From Fidelibacterota bacterium (GTDB lineage Bacteria; Pseudomonadota; Alphaproteobacteria; Rhodospirillales; Rhodospirillaceae), in assembly GCA_947476895.1 (NCBI GenBank), contig CANJRX010000001.1:434865-498864 (forward strand): DNA of 64,000 bases. The letters are read 5' to 3'. Positions 1 to 8,403 of the stretch are shown in pieces. Within the stretch, counting starts at the first letter, position 1. Each line of letters begins with the position of its first letter. Under the pieces are notes generated by a model. The model saw nothing but the letters and a program-made list of their open reading frames with translations, did not search any database and was not told the origin of the DNA. The position numbers and the translations under genes were made by a program.

Positions 1-89
1 ACACTGTTTCGAAGGCCCACCGCAAGGCTTCCACCTTTCCCGTCGCCCGCTATAAGTGTGTAACGGTTGCGAGATAAAAGGACGGCATC

Positions 90-980
90 ATGTTATCGCC
101 CTTGAGCGCTAATTTGGCACGGCCCCGGCGCAGCATGCTCTATATGCCCGCTTCGAATGCGCGTGTTTTGGATAAAGCCAAGACCCTCGCTGCCGATGCG
201 CTCATTTTCGATTTGGAAGATGCCGTCGCACCGGATGCAAAAGCCGACGCGCGCACCGCCGCGGTTTTCGCCGCCGACTCCCGAGGGTACGGCCAGCGCG
301 AAATCCTCATTCGCGCGAATGGTATCGGGACGGCGTGGTTCAAGGATGATCTCACCGCCATCGCGACGTCTTCTGCCGACGGTGTGGTACTGCCCAAGAT
401 TGATGGACCTGAAGACTTGCGCCGCGCTGATGCCGTGTTAAGCGCGGCGGGTGCCCCAAATCATCTTAAAATATGGGCCATGATGGAAACCCCGCGCGGC
501 ATTCTCGCCGCCGAAGCGCTGGCCGCATCGACGCCGCGTCTCGCGGGGTTTCTGATGGGCACCGCCGACCTTTCCAAAGATCTGCATTGCGCTCACCCCG
601 CCGACCGCGCGCCGATGATCTATGCGTTGCAACACTGCGTGCTGGTGGCACGTGCTTACGGCATTGCAATTGTTGACGGTGTGCATGTGGACCTTGAAGA
701 CGCCGCAGGTTTTGAGGCCGCTTGCCTGCAAGGCCGCGATATGGGCTTCGACGGCAAGTCGCTCATTCATCCCAAGCAGATCGAAGTTGCCAATGCGTCT
801 TTCGCGCCTTCTGCCAACGCAGTCGATTATGCGCGGCGCTTGGTTGCAGCGCATGCTGAGGCTGCAGCGCACGGCCATGCCGTAACGCTGCTCGATGGGC
901 GCTTGGTGGAAGTGTTGCATGTCGTGCAAGCCGAGCGCCTGCTCGCACAAGCCGCACTCATTGCTCAGCTGGAAGCATAG
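90..980 (+). CDS. HpcH/HpaI-type CoA ester lyase (CitE / malyl-CoA lyase-like)
   Basis: This 296-residue protein belongs to the HpcH/HpaI aldolase and citrate lyase beta superfamily, which cleaves or forms C-C bonds in acyl-CoA thioesters such as malyl-CoA or citramalyl-CoA. Visible family marks are RRSMLYMPASN near residue 14, DLEDAV near 41, the METPRGI segment near 131, GTADLSKD near 156 and FDGKSLIHPKQI near 230. Length fits the family. The ATG is preceded by AAAGGAC about 7 bases upstream. It lies upstream of the TCA genes but is separated from sdh by two unrelated genes, so no operon link is implied. The substrate cannot be read from sequence: malyl-CoA lyase, citramalyl-CoA lyase or a malyl-CoA thioesterase are all possible. 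Confidence 0.85.
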   Translation: MLSPLSANLARPRRSMLYMPASNARVLDKAKTLAADALIFDLEDAVAPDAKADARTAAVFAADSRGYGQREILIRANGIGTAWFKDDLTAIATSSADGVVLPKIDGPEDLRRADAVLSAAGAPNHLKIWAMMETPRGILAAEALAASTPRLAGFLMGTADLSKDLHCAHPADRAPMIYALQHCVLVARAYGIAIVDGVHVDLEDAAGFEAACLQGRDMGFDGKSLIHPKQIEVANASFAPSANAVDYARRLVAAHAEAAAHGHAVTLLDGRLVEVLHVVQAERLLAQAALIAQLEA

Positions 981-1009
981 AAAAAGGCGCCGTCGTTGCC
1001 GACGGCGCC
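981..1009 (-). terminator. Intrinsic terminator of the low-complexity secreted protein gene
   Basis: A perfect 10-bp stem (GGCGCCGTCG, loop TTGC, CGACGGCGCC) lies between two convergent genes. Read on the minus strand it is followed directly by five T residues, so it best serves the minus-strand gene. It could also stop plus-strand transcription from the CoA lyase gene, although the tract on that side is only CGTTTCC. Confidence 0.7.
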
Positions 1010-1028
1010 CGTTTCCCTAACGAAGCAA

Positions 1029-1685
1029 TTACTGACGGTTAACGCTGCCCGACGTCGTCGCCGAACCCGAACCACCGGCACCGATGTTGGCACCGTTACG
1101 GTTGACGTTCGCCGAACCGGACGCGTTGCCGCTGCCGGACGTCGAGGACGACACACCAGTCGAGCTGGTGCTGCCGCTCACAGCACTGCCAACGCTGGCG
1201 CTGCCATTCGCGCCGCCGGAGACAGAAGTCGCGCTGGCGCGATCAACCGTGCCGCCGACCGTACCGCTGGCGCGATTGGCTGTGCCGTTGACCGTACCGC
1301 TCGCACGGTTGGCAGCAGCAGCCGCATCGGCTTCAGCTTTAGCTTTGGCTTCCGCAGTCGCGTTAGCGCCGGCAGTCGCAGCGGTGTTCGCAGCACCCTG
1401 AGCGCGGCCGCTTGTGGACGCGGCAGCGTTTTTAGCACCCGACGCCGTACCATTTACTGTGCTGCGCGCGCCGCTTGTGGCACCGCTCGCATTGGCGCCG
1501 ACGTTGCCGCTGGCGTTACCGGCCGCACCGGCTCCGAGCGAACCACCGCCCATTGAACCCGTGGCCGAACCGGCTGCGCCAACAGCGCCGCCAACGGCTC
1601 CGCCGCCGCCTAAAAGCTGGGCCGAGGCCGGCGCTGCAGCGAAAGCAACCATCAGGGTGGTCGTGAGCAATAATGTTTTCATCAT
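1029..1685 (-). CDS. Secreted Ala/Gly/Ser/Thr-rich low-complexity protein
   Basis: The protein is about 218 residues. The start is set at ATGATGAAAACA because AAGGAGAG lies just upstream; an open frame further 5' is probably not translated. Residues 1-23 form a clear signal peptide ending APASAQ. The rest is almost entirely Gly, Ala, Ser, Thr, Asn and Val, with a glycine/valine-rich stretch followed by about three near-repeats of ANRASGTVNGT and a Ser/Gly-rich end. There are no cysteines and no recognisable catalytic domain. Export is supported by the signal peptide, and a cell-surface or matrix role is only an inference. It is divergent from the barrel gene at 2009. Low-complexity ORFs can be artefacts in GC-rich DNA, but signal peptide, ribosome site and terminator together argue that this one is real. 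Confidence 0.7.
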   Translation of the reverse strand: MMKTLLLTTTLMVAFAAAPASAQLLGGGGAVGGAVGAAGSATGSMGGGSLGAGAAGNASGNVGANASGATSGARSTVNGTASGAKNAAASTSGRAQGAANTAATAGANATAEAKAKAEADAAAAANRASGTVNGTANRASGTVGGTVDRASATSVSGGANGSASVGSAVSGSTSSTGVSSSTSGSGNASGSANVNRNGANIGAGGSGSATTSGSVNRQ

Positions 1686-2008
1686 AAGAACTCTCCTTGT
1701 TGTTGTGTTGAGCTGCGTGTTTCCCGTCCGCGAACTCTTCGTCTTAAATTCCTCGTCTCGAATTTCTAGTCGCAAGTCCTCGTATTAAGCGCGTCCTGCC
1801 AGGATGTTTTTCCCGACGTATGTTCAACGTCGCCATTAAGTCAAAAACGGGTGTGAAATTAGGTTTTATGGAGGCACTTCACCAAAGCCACGCTGAGTTC
1901 TTACGAACCACAACTTTTTCCAGCGTTGGCCGTTAGCCCTTCCGCTTCCTCCGCTAATAAAACTCGGGACGTGGAGGATTTGTTCCGCAACTCTGGGAGA
2001 CTTCAAAA
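1686..2008. other. Divergent intergenic region with no gene seen
   Basis: This 323-base gap separates two divergently transcribed secreted-protein genes and must carry both promoters. It contains a ribosome site for each flanking gene (AAGGAGAG on the minus strand near 1690; GGGAG near 1996 on the plus strand) and one inverted repeat, CGACGT-ATGTTCA-ACGTCG, at 1814-1832. I see no convincing sigma-70 promoter pair and no small ORF or RNA gene that I can support. Confidence 0.5.
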
Positions 2009-3169
2009 ATGAAAACACAAATTACGGGCGCGGCGTTTATCGCTGCGCTATCCGTATTAGCGACTCCTGCCTCGGTTCAAGCGCAAGTTGTGACGCTGCC
2101 GAATAACGGCGGGGTAGCGACTTATCAGCCAAATGCGGGCGCAGGCACGCTTACAGGGACGCTGGCGCAAGGCGGCACCAGCACGCCCTTCTCTTGCGGC
2201 TACGATGTGGTCTCAGGGCAGATCAGCGGCTCGCCGTCCTGCGGACAAATTTTCAACGCGCTCACGCTCACAAACGTTGAGCGCGAAATCGTATCCGCGC
2301 GCCGGGTTGTTGCGTCCAATCTCCAATCAATGACGACAACGCAGCTTCTGGACGACACCTTTCAACGCCAGATCGGCAACGGCTTTAGCGTAGGCGCGCG
2401 CGCCACCGGCGCCGAAGCCTCGGCCGGTGCTTCGAATTTGGGACCGTTTGCTTTCGCCGGCGGCAGCTTCGTTGATGACAATCGCTCGGGTTTTGAAAAA
2501 AGCGGCCACACCTATTTGGCCACGGTGGGTCTCGATCACACCATGGGCAATACCTTGATCGGTGGACACGTGGGCTACACCACCACGGAGCTAAATCTCA
2601 CAAGCCTTAACGGCGATCTGTCGTCGGACGGCTGGCTGGTGGGCGGTTATCTCACGCAGCTCTTCGGGCAGCGCTTCTCGGTGACCGCATCGGCCGCATA
2701 TACGGATGCCAACGTTGATTTCAGGCGCACCTTCGCCGGCACAAACGTCACGGCGGATTACGGCCATACCGAATGGACCGGCTCGCTCACGGCCAATGCC
2801 GTGATCATGTCCACCCAAAGCCTGGCCTTTACGGTTATCGGCGGCGTGACCTACGGCGCTTGGAAGGACGACGCCTATACCGACAGCCGCGGCTTCGCGT
2901 ATGCCAAAGCCGACGGCGACAACACCTATGCCAAAGTCGGCGGCGTCCTCACCCTGATGCCGATGGGCATGTTCCGTCCCTATGGCTTTGCCACTTATAA
3001 CCGCCTGCTCTCCGACCCAGCCTTTACCGGCCGTGATGCCGTCAACGTCGGCGGCGGCCTGGCCATTGGCTCCGGCCGTCTCACCGGCGGCCTCGAAGTC
3101 GGAACCCAGCTGTTCCAATCGGGCCAAGACAGCACCTCGATCGGCCTCCATCTCCGTTTGGCCGTCTAA
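2009..3169 (+). CDS. Autotransporter-type outer membrane beta-barrel protein with very short N-terminal region
   Basis: The protein has 386 residues. Residues 1-25 are a signal peptide ending SVQAQ. Residues about 26-95 form a short region with two cysteines, followed by a helical-looking linker with the VEREIVSARRVVASNLQSM segment. From about residue 110 to the end, alternating hydrophobic and polar strands rich in Tyr, Gly and Thr resemble the autotransporter translocator barrel (for example GHVGYTTTELN and RPYGFATYNRLL). It ends LHLRLAV, hydrophobic but without the terminal Phe typical of barrels. There is almost no passenger, so this may be a stand-alone outer membrane barrel rather than a secretor. 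GGGAG lies upstream of the ATG and a terminator follows. Confidence 0.75.
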   Translation: MKTQITGAAFIAALSVLATPASVQAQVVTLPNNGGVATYQPNAGAGTLTGTLAQGGTSTPFSCGYDVVSGQISGSPSCGQIFNALTLTNVEREIVSARRVVASNLQSMTTTQLLDDTFQRQIGNGFSVGARATGAEASAGASNLGPFAFAGGSFVDDNRSGFEKSGHTYLATVGLDHTMGNTLIGGHVGYTTTELNLTSLNGDLSSDGWLVGGYLTQLFGQRFSVTASAAYTDANVDFRRTFAGTNVTADYGHTEWTGSLTANAVIMSTQSLAFTVIGGVTYGAWKDDAYTDSRGFAYAKADGDNTYAKVGGVLTLMPMGMFRPYGFATYNRLLSDPAFTGRDAVNVGGGLAIGSGRLTGGLEVGTQLFQSGQDSTSIGLHLRLAV

Positions 3170-3190
3170 TCTTAAGAAATTCGGGCTTCC

Positions 3191-3221
3191 AACCGCCTCG
3201 GCTTCTAGCCGGGGCGGTTTT
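3191..3221 (+). terminator. Intrinsic terminator after the beta-barrel gene
   Basis: AACCGCC-tc-GGC, loop TTCTA, GCC-gg-GGCGGTT forms a bulged hairpin 20 bases after the stop codon, followed by TTTTGC. It separates the barrel gene from the succinate dehydrogenase operon. Confidence 0.65.
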
Positions 3222-3247
3222 GCATATCTGCCGTCCGGAGGGCTTAA

Positions 3248-3276
3248 TTGACTTCACCCCAGGGGGTGAGTAGTAC
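3248..3276 (+). promoter_or_regulatory. Candidate sdh promoter with palindrome in the spacer
   Basis: TTGACT at 3248-3253 is separated by 17 bases from TAGTAC at 3271-3276, a reasonable -35 and a weak -10. The spacer contains CACCCC-AG-GGGGTG at 3255-3268, an inverted repeat positioned where a repressor could bind. This is a pattern match only; no transcript start is known. Confidence 0.3.
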
Positions 3277-3334
3277 TGGCGAGGGGGCCGCCGGGGAGGC
3301 GACTCCGCACCTAAATATGTTGTAAACACTTGGT

Positions 3335-3371
3335 CTTAGCCAAGAGGGGCCTTAGCCCGCTTTCGGCTAAG
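3335..3371 (+). promoter_or_regulatory. sdhC leader with two competing hairpin arms
   Basis: CTTAGCC occurs twice (3335-3341 and 3351-3357) and its complement GGCTAAG once (3365-3371). Either upstream copy can pair with the single downstream arm, and the first copy also folds on itself as TCTT-AGCC-AAGA. The pairing ends about 20 bases before the sdhC ATG, so alternative folding could affect access to the weak sdhC ribosome site. Function is inferred only. Confidence 0.3.
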
Positions 3372-3390
3372 CTAGCGCATCGGATCCGCC

Positions 3391-3783
3391 ATGACCCAAG
3401 CCGCGAAACCCGCCGCCCGGCCGCTGTCGCCGCATTTGCAAATTTATCGCCTGCCTCTGGCCGCCTGGTTGTCGATCACGCACCGCATCACCGGCGTCGG
3501 CCTGACCCTCGGCACTTTGTTGCTGACCTACTGGATTACCGCTGCGGCTTACGGCCCTGACGCTTACGCCGCCTTCACCGACTATCTGGACTCGCCGCTG
3601 GGCTATCTCGTGTTGTTCGGCTTCTCGGTGGCGCTGTTTTATCACCTGTGTAACGGCATCCGTCACCTGTTCTGGGACGCCGGCAAAAACTTCGAAATCG
3701 CAGCGACCAACCGCGGCAACGTCGTGGTGCTGGTGGGCACGGTCGTTCTGACCGCGCTCGCCTGGTTTTTGGCGCTGGCGTAA
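3391..3783 (+). CDS. sdhC: Succinate dehydrogenase cytochrome b556 subunit
   Basis: SdhC anchors complex II in the inner membrane and contributes to the quinone site and haem b. The protein has 130 residues with three hydrophobic segments (about 27-52, 70-88 and 108-129). The N-terminal SPHLQIYRLP and SITHRITG motifs and the signature HLCNGIRHLFWDAG (His85, Arg91, His92) are the SdhC family marks; His85 is the expected haem ligand. It opens a four-gene operon with sdhD 15 bases downstream. The region before the ATG has only a weak GGAT ribosome site. Confidence 0.96.
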   Translation: MTQAAKPAARPLSPHLQIYRLPLAAWLSITHRITGVGLTLGTLLLTYWITAAAYGPDAYAAFTDYLDSPLGYLVLFGFSVALFYHLCNGIRHLFWDAGKNFEIAATNRGNVVVLVGTVVLTALAWFLALA

Positions 3784-3798
3784 GGGGGGCATAAGCAC

Positions 3799-4191
3799 AT
3801 GTTCGCATCTCACAATCTTCGCACGCCCTTGGGCCGCGCCCGCGGCCTCGGCTCGGCTAAAGACGGTCTTCATCATTGGTGGCTGCAGCGCCTGACGGCG
3901 CTCGCCTTGATCCCGCTCACGGTTTGGTTTGTTGCTTCCGTCGTCGGTCTTGCCGGCAGCGGTTATGAAGAATTCGCAACGTGGCTGTCGGCGCCGTGCA
4001 CGGCCGCCGCCATGATCCTGTTCCTCGGCATCACGTTCCATCATGCACAATCGGGCATGCAGGTGGTGCTGGAAGATTACGTCAGCGACCACGGCTGGCG
4101 CAACGCCAGCATCATCGTCGTCAAATTCATCTGCTACGGCCTCGCGGTCCTTAGCATCGTTTCCACGCTGATCGTTTCGTTCGGGGGCTAA
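3799..4191 (+). CDS. sdhD: Succinate dehydrogenase hydrophobic membrane anchor subunit
   Basis: SdhD is the second membrane anchor of complex II. The 130-residue protein shows the [10 protein letters not shown] segment at 25-34 leading into the first membrane helix, two further helices (about 68-82 and 106-128), and the [15 protein letters not shown] segment at 81-95. In known SdhD proteins this last region supplies a haem-binding His and the Asp-Tyr pair of the quinone pocket (here Asp93-Tyr94). A GGGGG-containing leader lies before the ATG. It sits between sdhC and sdhA, 5 bases before sdhA. Confidence 0.95.
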   Translation: MFASHNLRTPLGRARGLGSAKDGLHHWWLQRLTALALIPLTVWFVASVVGLAGSGYEEFATWLSAPCTAAAMILFLGITFHHAQSGMQVVLEDYVSDHGWRNASIIVVKFICYGLAVLSIVSTLIVSFGG

Positions 4192-4196
4192 GCGCA

Positions 4197-5981
4197 ATGG
4201 CTGCATACAACATCATTGATCACGAATACGACGTGGTCGTTGTCGGCGCCGGCGGAGCAGGCCTGCGCGCGACGTTCGGCATGGTTCAGCACGGTTTGAA
4301 AACCGCCTGCATCACCAAAGTATTTCCGACCCGCAGCCACACCGTCGCCGCGCAAGGCGGCGTAGGTGCCGCGCTCGGCAACATGGCCGAAGACAACTGG
4401 GTCTGGCACATGTACGACACCGTCAAGGGTGCCGACTGGCTCGGCGACCAAGACGCCATCGAATATATGTGCCGCGAAGCTATTCCCGCTGTGCACGAAC
4501 TTGAACACTACGGCGTACCGTTTTCGCGCACACCCGAAGGCAAAATCTATCAACGGCCTTTCGGCGGACACATGCGCAACTTCGGTGAAGCGCCCGTGCA
4601 ACGCGCTTGCGCTGCCGCCGACCGCACCGGTCATGCGATCTTGCACACGCTCTATCAGCAGAGCCTGAAGCATAAGGCCGAATTTTTCGTCGAATACTTC
4701 GCGCTTGATCTGATGATGGACGAAAGCGGCTGCCGCGGCGTTGTCGCACTCGATATGGCGACCGGCACCATCCACCGTTTCAAAGGCCATCAAACAGTGA
4801 TGGCGACAGGCGGCTACGGCCGTTCGTATTTTTCGTGCACCTCAGCGCACACCTGCACCGGCGACGGCAATGCCATGGTCGCGCGCGCGGGTCTGCCGCT
4901 TCAGGACATGGAGTTCGTGCAGTTCCATCCGACCGGCGTTTACGGCGCGGGCGTATTGATCACCGAAGGTGCGCGCGGCGAAGGTGGCTATCTCACCAAC
5001 AGCCACGGCGAACGTTTCATGGAGCGCTATGCGCCGACGGCCAAAGACTTGGCCTCGCGCGACGTCGTCAGCCGCGCCATGACCATGGAAATTCGCGACG
5101 GCCAAGGCATCGGGCCTGAGAAGGATCATATCCTTTTGCACCTCGAACATCTGGGCGCGGAAGTTCTGCACCAGCGCCTGCCGGGCATCACCGAAACCGC
5201 GAAAGTGTTTGCGGGTGTCGATGCGACCAAGGAACCGATCCCGGTCTTGCCCACCGTGCACTACAACATGGGCGGCATTCCGACGAACTACATGGCCGAA
5301 GCTATTTCGCCGCTGCCGGGCAAGCCCGACAATGTCATTCCGGGCCTCATGGCCATTGGCGAAGCGGCGTCAGTCTCTGTGCACGGCGCGAACCGCCTCG
5401 GCACAAACTCGCTGCTCGATCTCGTTGTCTTCGGCCGCGCCGCTGCGTTGCGTGCGAAGGACCTGATCAAAAAGGGCACGCCGCATCGTCCGTTGTCCAA
5501 GAACGCCGCCGACTTGGCGCTCAGCCGCCTCGATCGTATCCGCAATGCCAGCGGTTCCCTGACCACGGCGGCGATCCGTAAGAACATGCAGCGCACCATG
5601 CAGAACGACGCGGCCGTGTTCCGCACGTCCAAGACGCTCAAAGAAGGCATGGACAAAATGGGCCAGATCGCCGGCTCCTTGCGCGATCTTAAAGTCTCGG
5701 ATCGTTCACTGATCTTCAACACCGACTTGATTGAAGCGCTGGAACTGGAAAACCTGATGGCTTGCGCACTTGCCACGATCGTCGGCGGCGAAGCCCGTCA
5801 CGAAAGCCGCGGTGCTCACGCTCACGAAGATTTCCCGAACCGCGACGACGAAAATTGGATGAAGCACACGCTGGCTTGGATCGCTGACGATTGGAAAGTG
5901 AAGCTGGATTACCGCCCAGTGCACACTTACACGCTGACCAACGACGTGAAGTACATCCCGCCCAAAGCGCGCGTTTACTAG
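4197..5981 (+). CDS. sdhA: Succinate dehydrogenase flavoprotein subunit
   Basis: SdhA oxidises succinate to fumarate and passes electrons to SdhB. The 594-residue length is normal. Visible marks are the FAD dinucleotide motif [12 protein letters not shown] at 14-25, SHTVAAQGG with His48 as the expected covalent FAD attachment site, QFHPTGVYG, the ASRDVVSR segment carrying the expected catalytic arginine, [10 protein letters not shown], and the C-terminal [18 protein letters not shown] block. It is third in sdhCDAB, follows sdhD closely and precedes sdhB by 12 bases. It ends with TAG. Confidence 0.98.
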   Translation: MAAYNIIDHEYDVVVVGAGGAGLRATFGMVQHGLKTACITKVFPTRSHTVAAQGGVGAALGNMAEDNWVWHMYDTVKGADWLGDQDAIEYMCREAIPAVHELEHYGVPFSRTPEGKIYQRPFGGHMRNFGEAPVQRACAAADRTGHAILHTLYQQSLKHKAEFFVEYFALDLMMDESGCRGVVALDMATGTIHRFKGHQTVMATGGYGRSYFSCTSAHTCTGDGNAMVARAGLPLQDMEFVQFHPTGVYGAGVLITEGARGEGGYLTNSHGERFMERYAPTAKDLASRDVVSRAMTMEIRDGQGIGPEKDHILLHLEHLGAEVLHQRLPGITETAKVFAGVDATKEPIPVLPTVHYNMGGIPTNYMAEAISPLPGKPDNVIPGLMAIGEAASVSVHGANRLGTNSLLDLVVFGRAAALRAKDLIKKGTPHRPLSKNAADLALSRLDRIRNASGSLTTAAIRKNMQRTMQNDAAVFRTSKTLKEGMDKMGQIAGSLRDLKVSDRSLIFNTDLIEALELENLMACALATIVGGEARHESRGAHAHEDFPNRDDENWMKHTLAWIADDWKVKLDYRPVHTYTLTNDVKYIPPKARVY

Positions 5982-5993
5982 GAGCATTTCCCC

Positions 5994-6776
5994 ATGGTCG
6001 AGTTTTCACTCCCTAAGAATTCCAAGCCCACCAAAGGCAAGACGTATCCTGCGCCAGCAGGTGCGAAGAACGTCAAGCGCTTTGACATCTACCGTTATGA
6101 CCCCGACTCCGGCGCCAATCCGCGTATCGATAGCTACGACGTTGATATGGACACCTGCGGTCCCATGGTCCTCGACGCTCTTCTAAAGATCAAAGACGAA
6201 ACCGATCAAACCCTCACGCTGCGACGCTCGTGCCGCGAAGGCATTTGCGGCTCGTGCTCCATGAACATCGACGGCGGAAATACGCTGGCGTGTTTGAAGC
6301 CCATCGATGAATGCAATGGCACCGTAAAGGTTTATCCGCTGCCGCATATGCCGGTGGTCAAAGACCTGGTGCCGGACCTCACGCATATCTACGCGCAGTA
6401 CGCGTCCATTGAGCCGTGGATGAAAAATGACACGCCGCCGCCGTCATCGGGCGAGCGTCTACAGTCGCCGGAAGAGCGCGAAAAGCTCGACGGGCTGTGG
6501 GAATGCATTTTGTGCTTCTGCTGTACCACCAGCTGCCCAAGCTATTGGTGGAATGGCGACCGCTATCTTGGCCCCGCAGTGCTTTTGCAGGCCGCGCGCT
6601 GGATCAACGATAGCCGCGACGAAGCCACCGGCGAACGCTTGGACGACCTCGAAGATCCGTTCAAGCTCTACCGCTGCCACACCATCATGAACTGCACCAA
6701 CACCTGCCCGAAGGGTTTGAACCCGGCCAAAGCAATTGCCGACATCAAGATGAAGATGGTCGAGCGCGCGGGATAA
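5994..6776 (+). CDS. sdhB: Succinate dehydrogenase iron-sulfur subunit
   Basis: SdhB transfers electrons from the flavin of SdhA through three iron-sulfur clusters to quinone. In 260 residues it carries the 2Fe-2S ligands in [13 protein letters not shown] with a downstream Cys in LAC, the 4Fe-4S motif [12 protein letters not shown] and the 3Fe-4S motif [14 protein letters not shown]. It is the last gene of the operon and is followed by a strong terminator shared with the convergent TPR gene. Confidence 0.98.
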   Translation: MVEFSLPKNSKPTKGKTYPAPAGAKNVKRFDIYRYDPDSGANPRIDSYDVDMDTCGPMVLDALLKIKDETDQTLTLRRSCREGICGSCSMNIDGGNTLACLKPIDECNGTVKVYPLPHMPVVKDLVPDLTHIYAQYASIEPWMKNDTPPPSSGERLQSPEEREKLDGLWECILCFCCTTSCPSYWWNGDRYLGPAVLLQAARWINDSRDEATGERLDDLEDPFKLYRCHTIMNCTNTCPKGLNPAKAIADIKMKMVERAG

Positions 6777-6797
6777 GCAGTTCCACACGAACGAAAG

Positions 6798-6827
6798 AAG
6801 GCCGCGTGCTGAGCGCGGCCTTTTTTT
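6798..6827 (+). terminator. Intrinsic terminator of sdhCDAB
   Basis: A 9-bp stem AAGGCCGCG / CGCGGCCTT with a 7-base loop is followed by a continuous T run (6821-6827). It begins 22 bases after the sdhB stop. The stop codon of the convergent TPR gene lies at its 3' edge. Confidence 0.9.
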
Positions 6828-7860
6828 ATGGCGTGACGGCACCGGCAGGCACACGCAACAGTTCAGCCGACGCGACGGCTTTCTCCAGGCTTAGAGGCGG
6901 ACAGACATTTTCAGCCTCGGTAAAAATCTCACGCGCGCCGACGCCCGATTTGCGAATGGTCAGCCATTCACCGAGAAACACCGTAGCTTTGCAGCGCGCA
7001 TCTTGTTCATTTGAACCGGCGTAGCCGGCGCCGGCGCGTACGCCCGAAACAAACTGTGCCGGATCGTCATCGGACATCAACGCCTCGACGACGGCCCAGG
7101 CGCTGCCATTACGATCCAGGTTCGCGAAAAGCTCGGCTTGCAACGGCATGCCGGCGCGCAAGTGCGCCTTGGCCAGCCATATAAGGTACGCGTTGTCGCC
7201 CGGCATGCGGCGGACGGCTTGCTGGAAATCGTCCGCCGCGCCGTTCCACTCGCCTTTGAAGTATTTCGCGAGGCCGCGCCCGAAATACCAATTCACGTCG
7301 GACCGGCGCTGCAAAAGCGCATCGAAATCGGCGATGGCCGCGTCATAGCGCCCGGTTTTTGCCTGCAGGAGTCCGCGGCTGTAAAAGGGATCGGTTTTAC
7401 GGGGATCGAGTTTGATGGCGGCGTCGAGATCGGCGATGGCTTCGGTCGGCCGGTTCAAACGCTGAAGAGTCTCGGCGCGGGTTTTTCTCAATAGAAAGAC
7501 TAAGCCCAGCGTATGCGTATCCCGGGAGCCGGAATCCAACGCACGCACACCGAGCACCTCTAAACTGAGGGGCGTGGGACTCAGCTCTACCGCCCGATTC
7601 AGGTCGGTTAGAGCCAGTTCGTATTGACCTTGAAGCTGATACTGCGTGCCGCGGCGATAATAAGTCATATAGTCATCGGGCCCGGCGGCGATCGCGGCAG
7701 AAGCCGCAGCGAGTGCGGCTACACCGCTACTTAAATACATTTCCCCAGCATCTGGCTTGGACCAGGGACCGGGGATCAATTCCAGCCGTTGCGCACCCAG
7801 AAACGCCCCGACGCCAGCGACAATCGCCACCGCCATGGCTCCCAAGCGCATCTTCTTCAT
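6826..7860 (-). CDS. TPR-repeat protein with N-terminal membrane anchor or signal
   Basis: The protein is 344 residues from the chosen ATG, which has GAGGGA about 6 bases upstream; a TTG two codons earlier is less likely. Residues 4-24 form a hydrophobic signal or anchor. Several tetratricopeptide-like units follow, recognisable as YYRRGTQYQLQGQYELAL, EAIADLDAAIKLDPR and AAIADFDALLQRR, which usually mediate protein-protein contacts. The last 90 residues are not TPR-like and contain two cysteines. It is convergent with sdhB. A periplasmic or membrane scaffold role is inferred, and no specific partner can be named. Confidence 0.75.
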   Translation of the reverse strand: MKKMRLGAMAVAIVAGVGAFLGAQRLELIPGPWSKPDAGEMYLSSGVAALAAASAAIAAGPDDYMTYYRRGTQYQLQGQYELALTDLNRAVELSPTPLSLEVLGVRALDSGSRDTHTLGLVFLLRKTRAETLQRLNRPTEAIADLDAAIKLDPRKTDPFYSRGLLQAKTGRYDAAIADFDALLQRRSDVNWYFGRGLAKYFKGEWNGAADDFQQAVRRMPGDNAYLIWLAKAHLRAGMPLQAELFANLDRNGSAWAVVEALMSDDDPAQFVSGVRAGAGYAGSNEQDARCKATVFLGEWLTIRKSGVGAREIFTEAENVCPPLSLEKAVASAELLRVPAGAVTP

Positions 7861-7924
7861 GGGCAATCCCTCGTGTCCGCTGTTTTCACCTTACACCTGT
7901 AAACATGCGAACGCGCGAGAGGTG

Positions 7925-8266
7925 TTATGGTTTTGCCACGCAACTGTAAAATACGCGCCGTGGTGCTACTGCCGTACAGGTCCACCGCTCCTCACGCTGA
8001 TATTGCGCAACCCGGCCGGTTTTAGCGCATTCCGACTCGGCCAGCTTTAACACCTGAGCCGTTGTTGCCGGGCTCTTGGAATAGCAAATCGCCACCATAT
8101 CGGCGGTAGATGTGCCCACCGGCTCGTTTTGACCGGCTTCACGGCGACTATCCACGTACGCAGCGCTTCCGCAGGCGCCAAGCAGGAGGGTTGTTGTCCC
8201 CAGGATCACGCCAATCACCCATTTGGGTGCCCTTTTGACCCCGAAAAGCCCTGTGCAGCGTACCAT
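7925..8266 (-). CDS. Small uncharacterised lipoprotein
   Basis: The protein has 113 residues with a basic N-terminus, a hydrophobic stretch and a lipobox LLLGAC, so it should be lipid-anchored after cleavage before that Cys. The mature part has further cysteines (AICYS, ESEC, WTC and YSC), an even-looking set that could form disulfides in the periplasm. I do not recognise the family. It precedes the TPR gene on the same strand by 64 bases and is divergent from the DHH phosphoesterase gene. Confidence 0.65.
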   Translation of the reverse strand: MVRCTGLFGVKRAPKWVIGVILGTTTLLLGACGSAAYVDSRREAGQNEPVGTSTADMVAICYSKSPATTAQVLKLAESECAKTGRVAQYQREERWTCTAVAPRRVFYSCVAKP

Positions 8267-8284
8267 TGACCATGTCCTTTGATG

Positions 8285-8293
8285 TTATCCACA
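8285..8293 (+). promoter_or_regulatory. Perfect DnaA-box sequence
   Basis: TTATCCACA matches the strict DnaA-binding consensus in the 137-base gap between divergent lipoprotein and DHH phosphoesterase genes. It is a single box, with no cluster or AT-rich element nearby, so it does not mark a replication origin. It could be a DnaA regulatory site or chance. Confidence 0.35.
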
Positions 8294-8403
8294 GGGTTGA
8301 ATCCCAGCCGGTGAATTCACTTTCCACCGATGGGGCGTTGTCTTAACCCCAAGTCCTGTTTATCTTTTTGCCCGAACGCACTTTTGTCGAGGGGAGTTTT
8401 TCG

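Noticed and set aside
8285-8293. Replication origin
   Set aside because: Only one DnaA box, no AT-rich unwinding region and no typical origin genes next to it.
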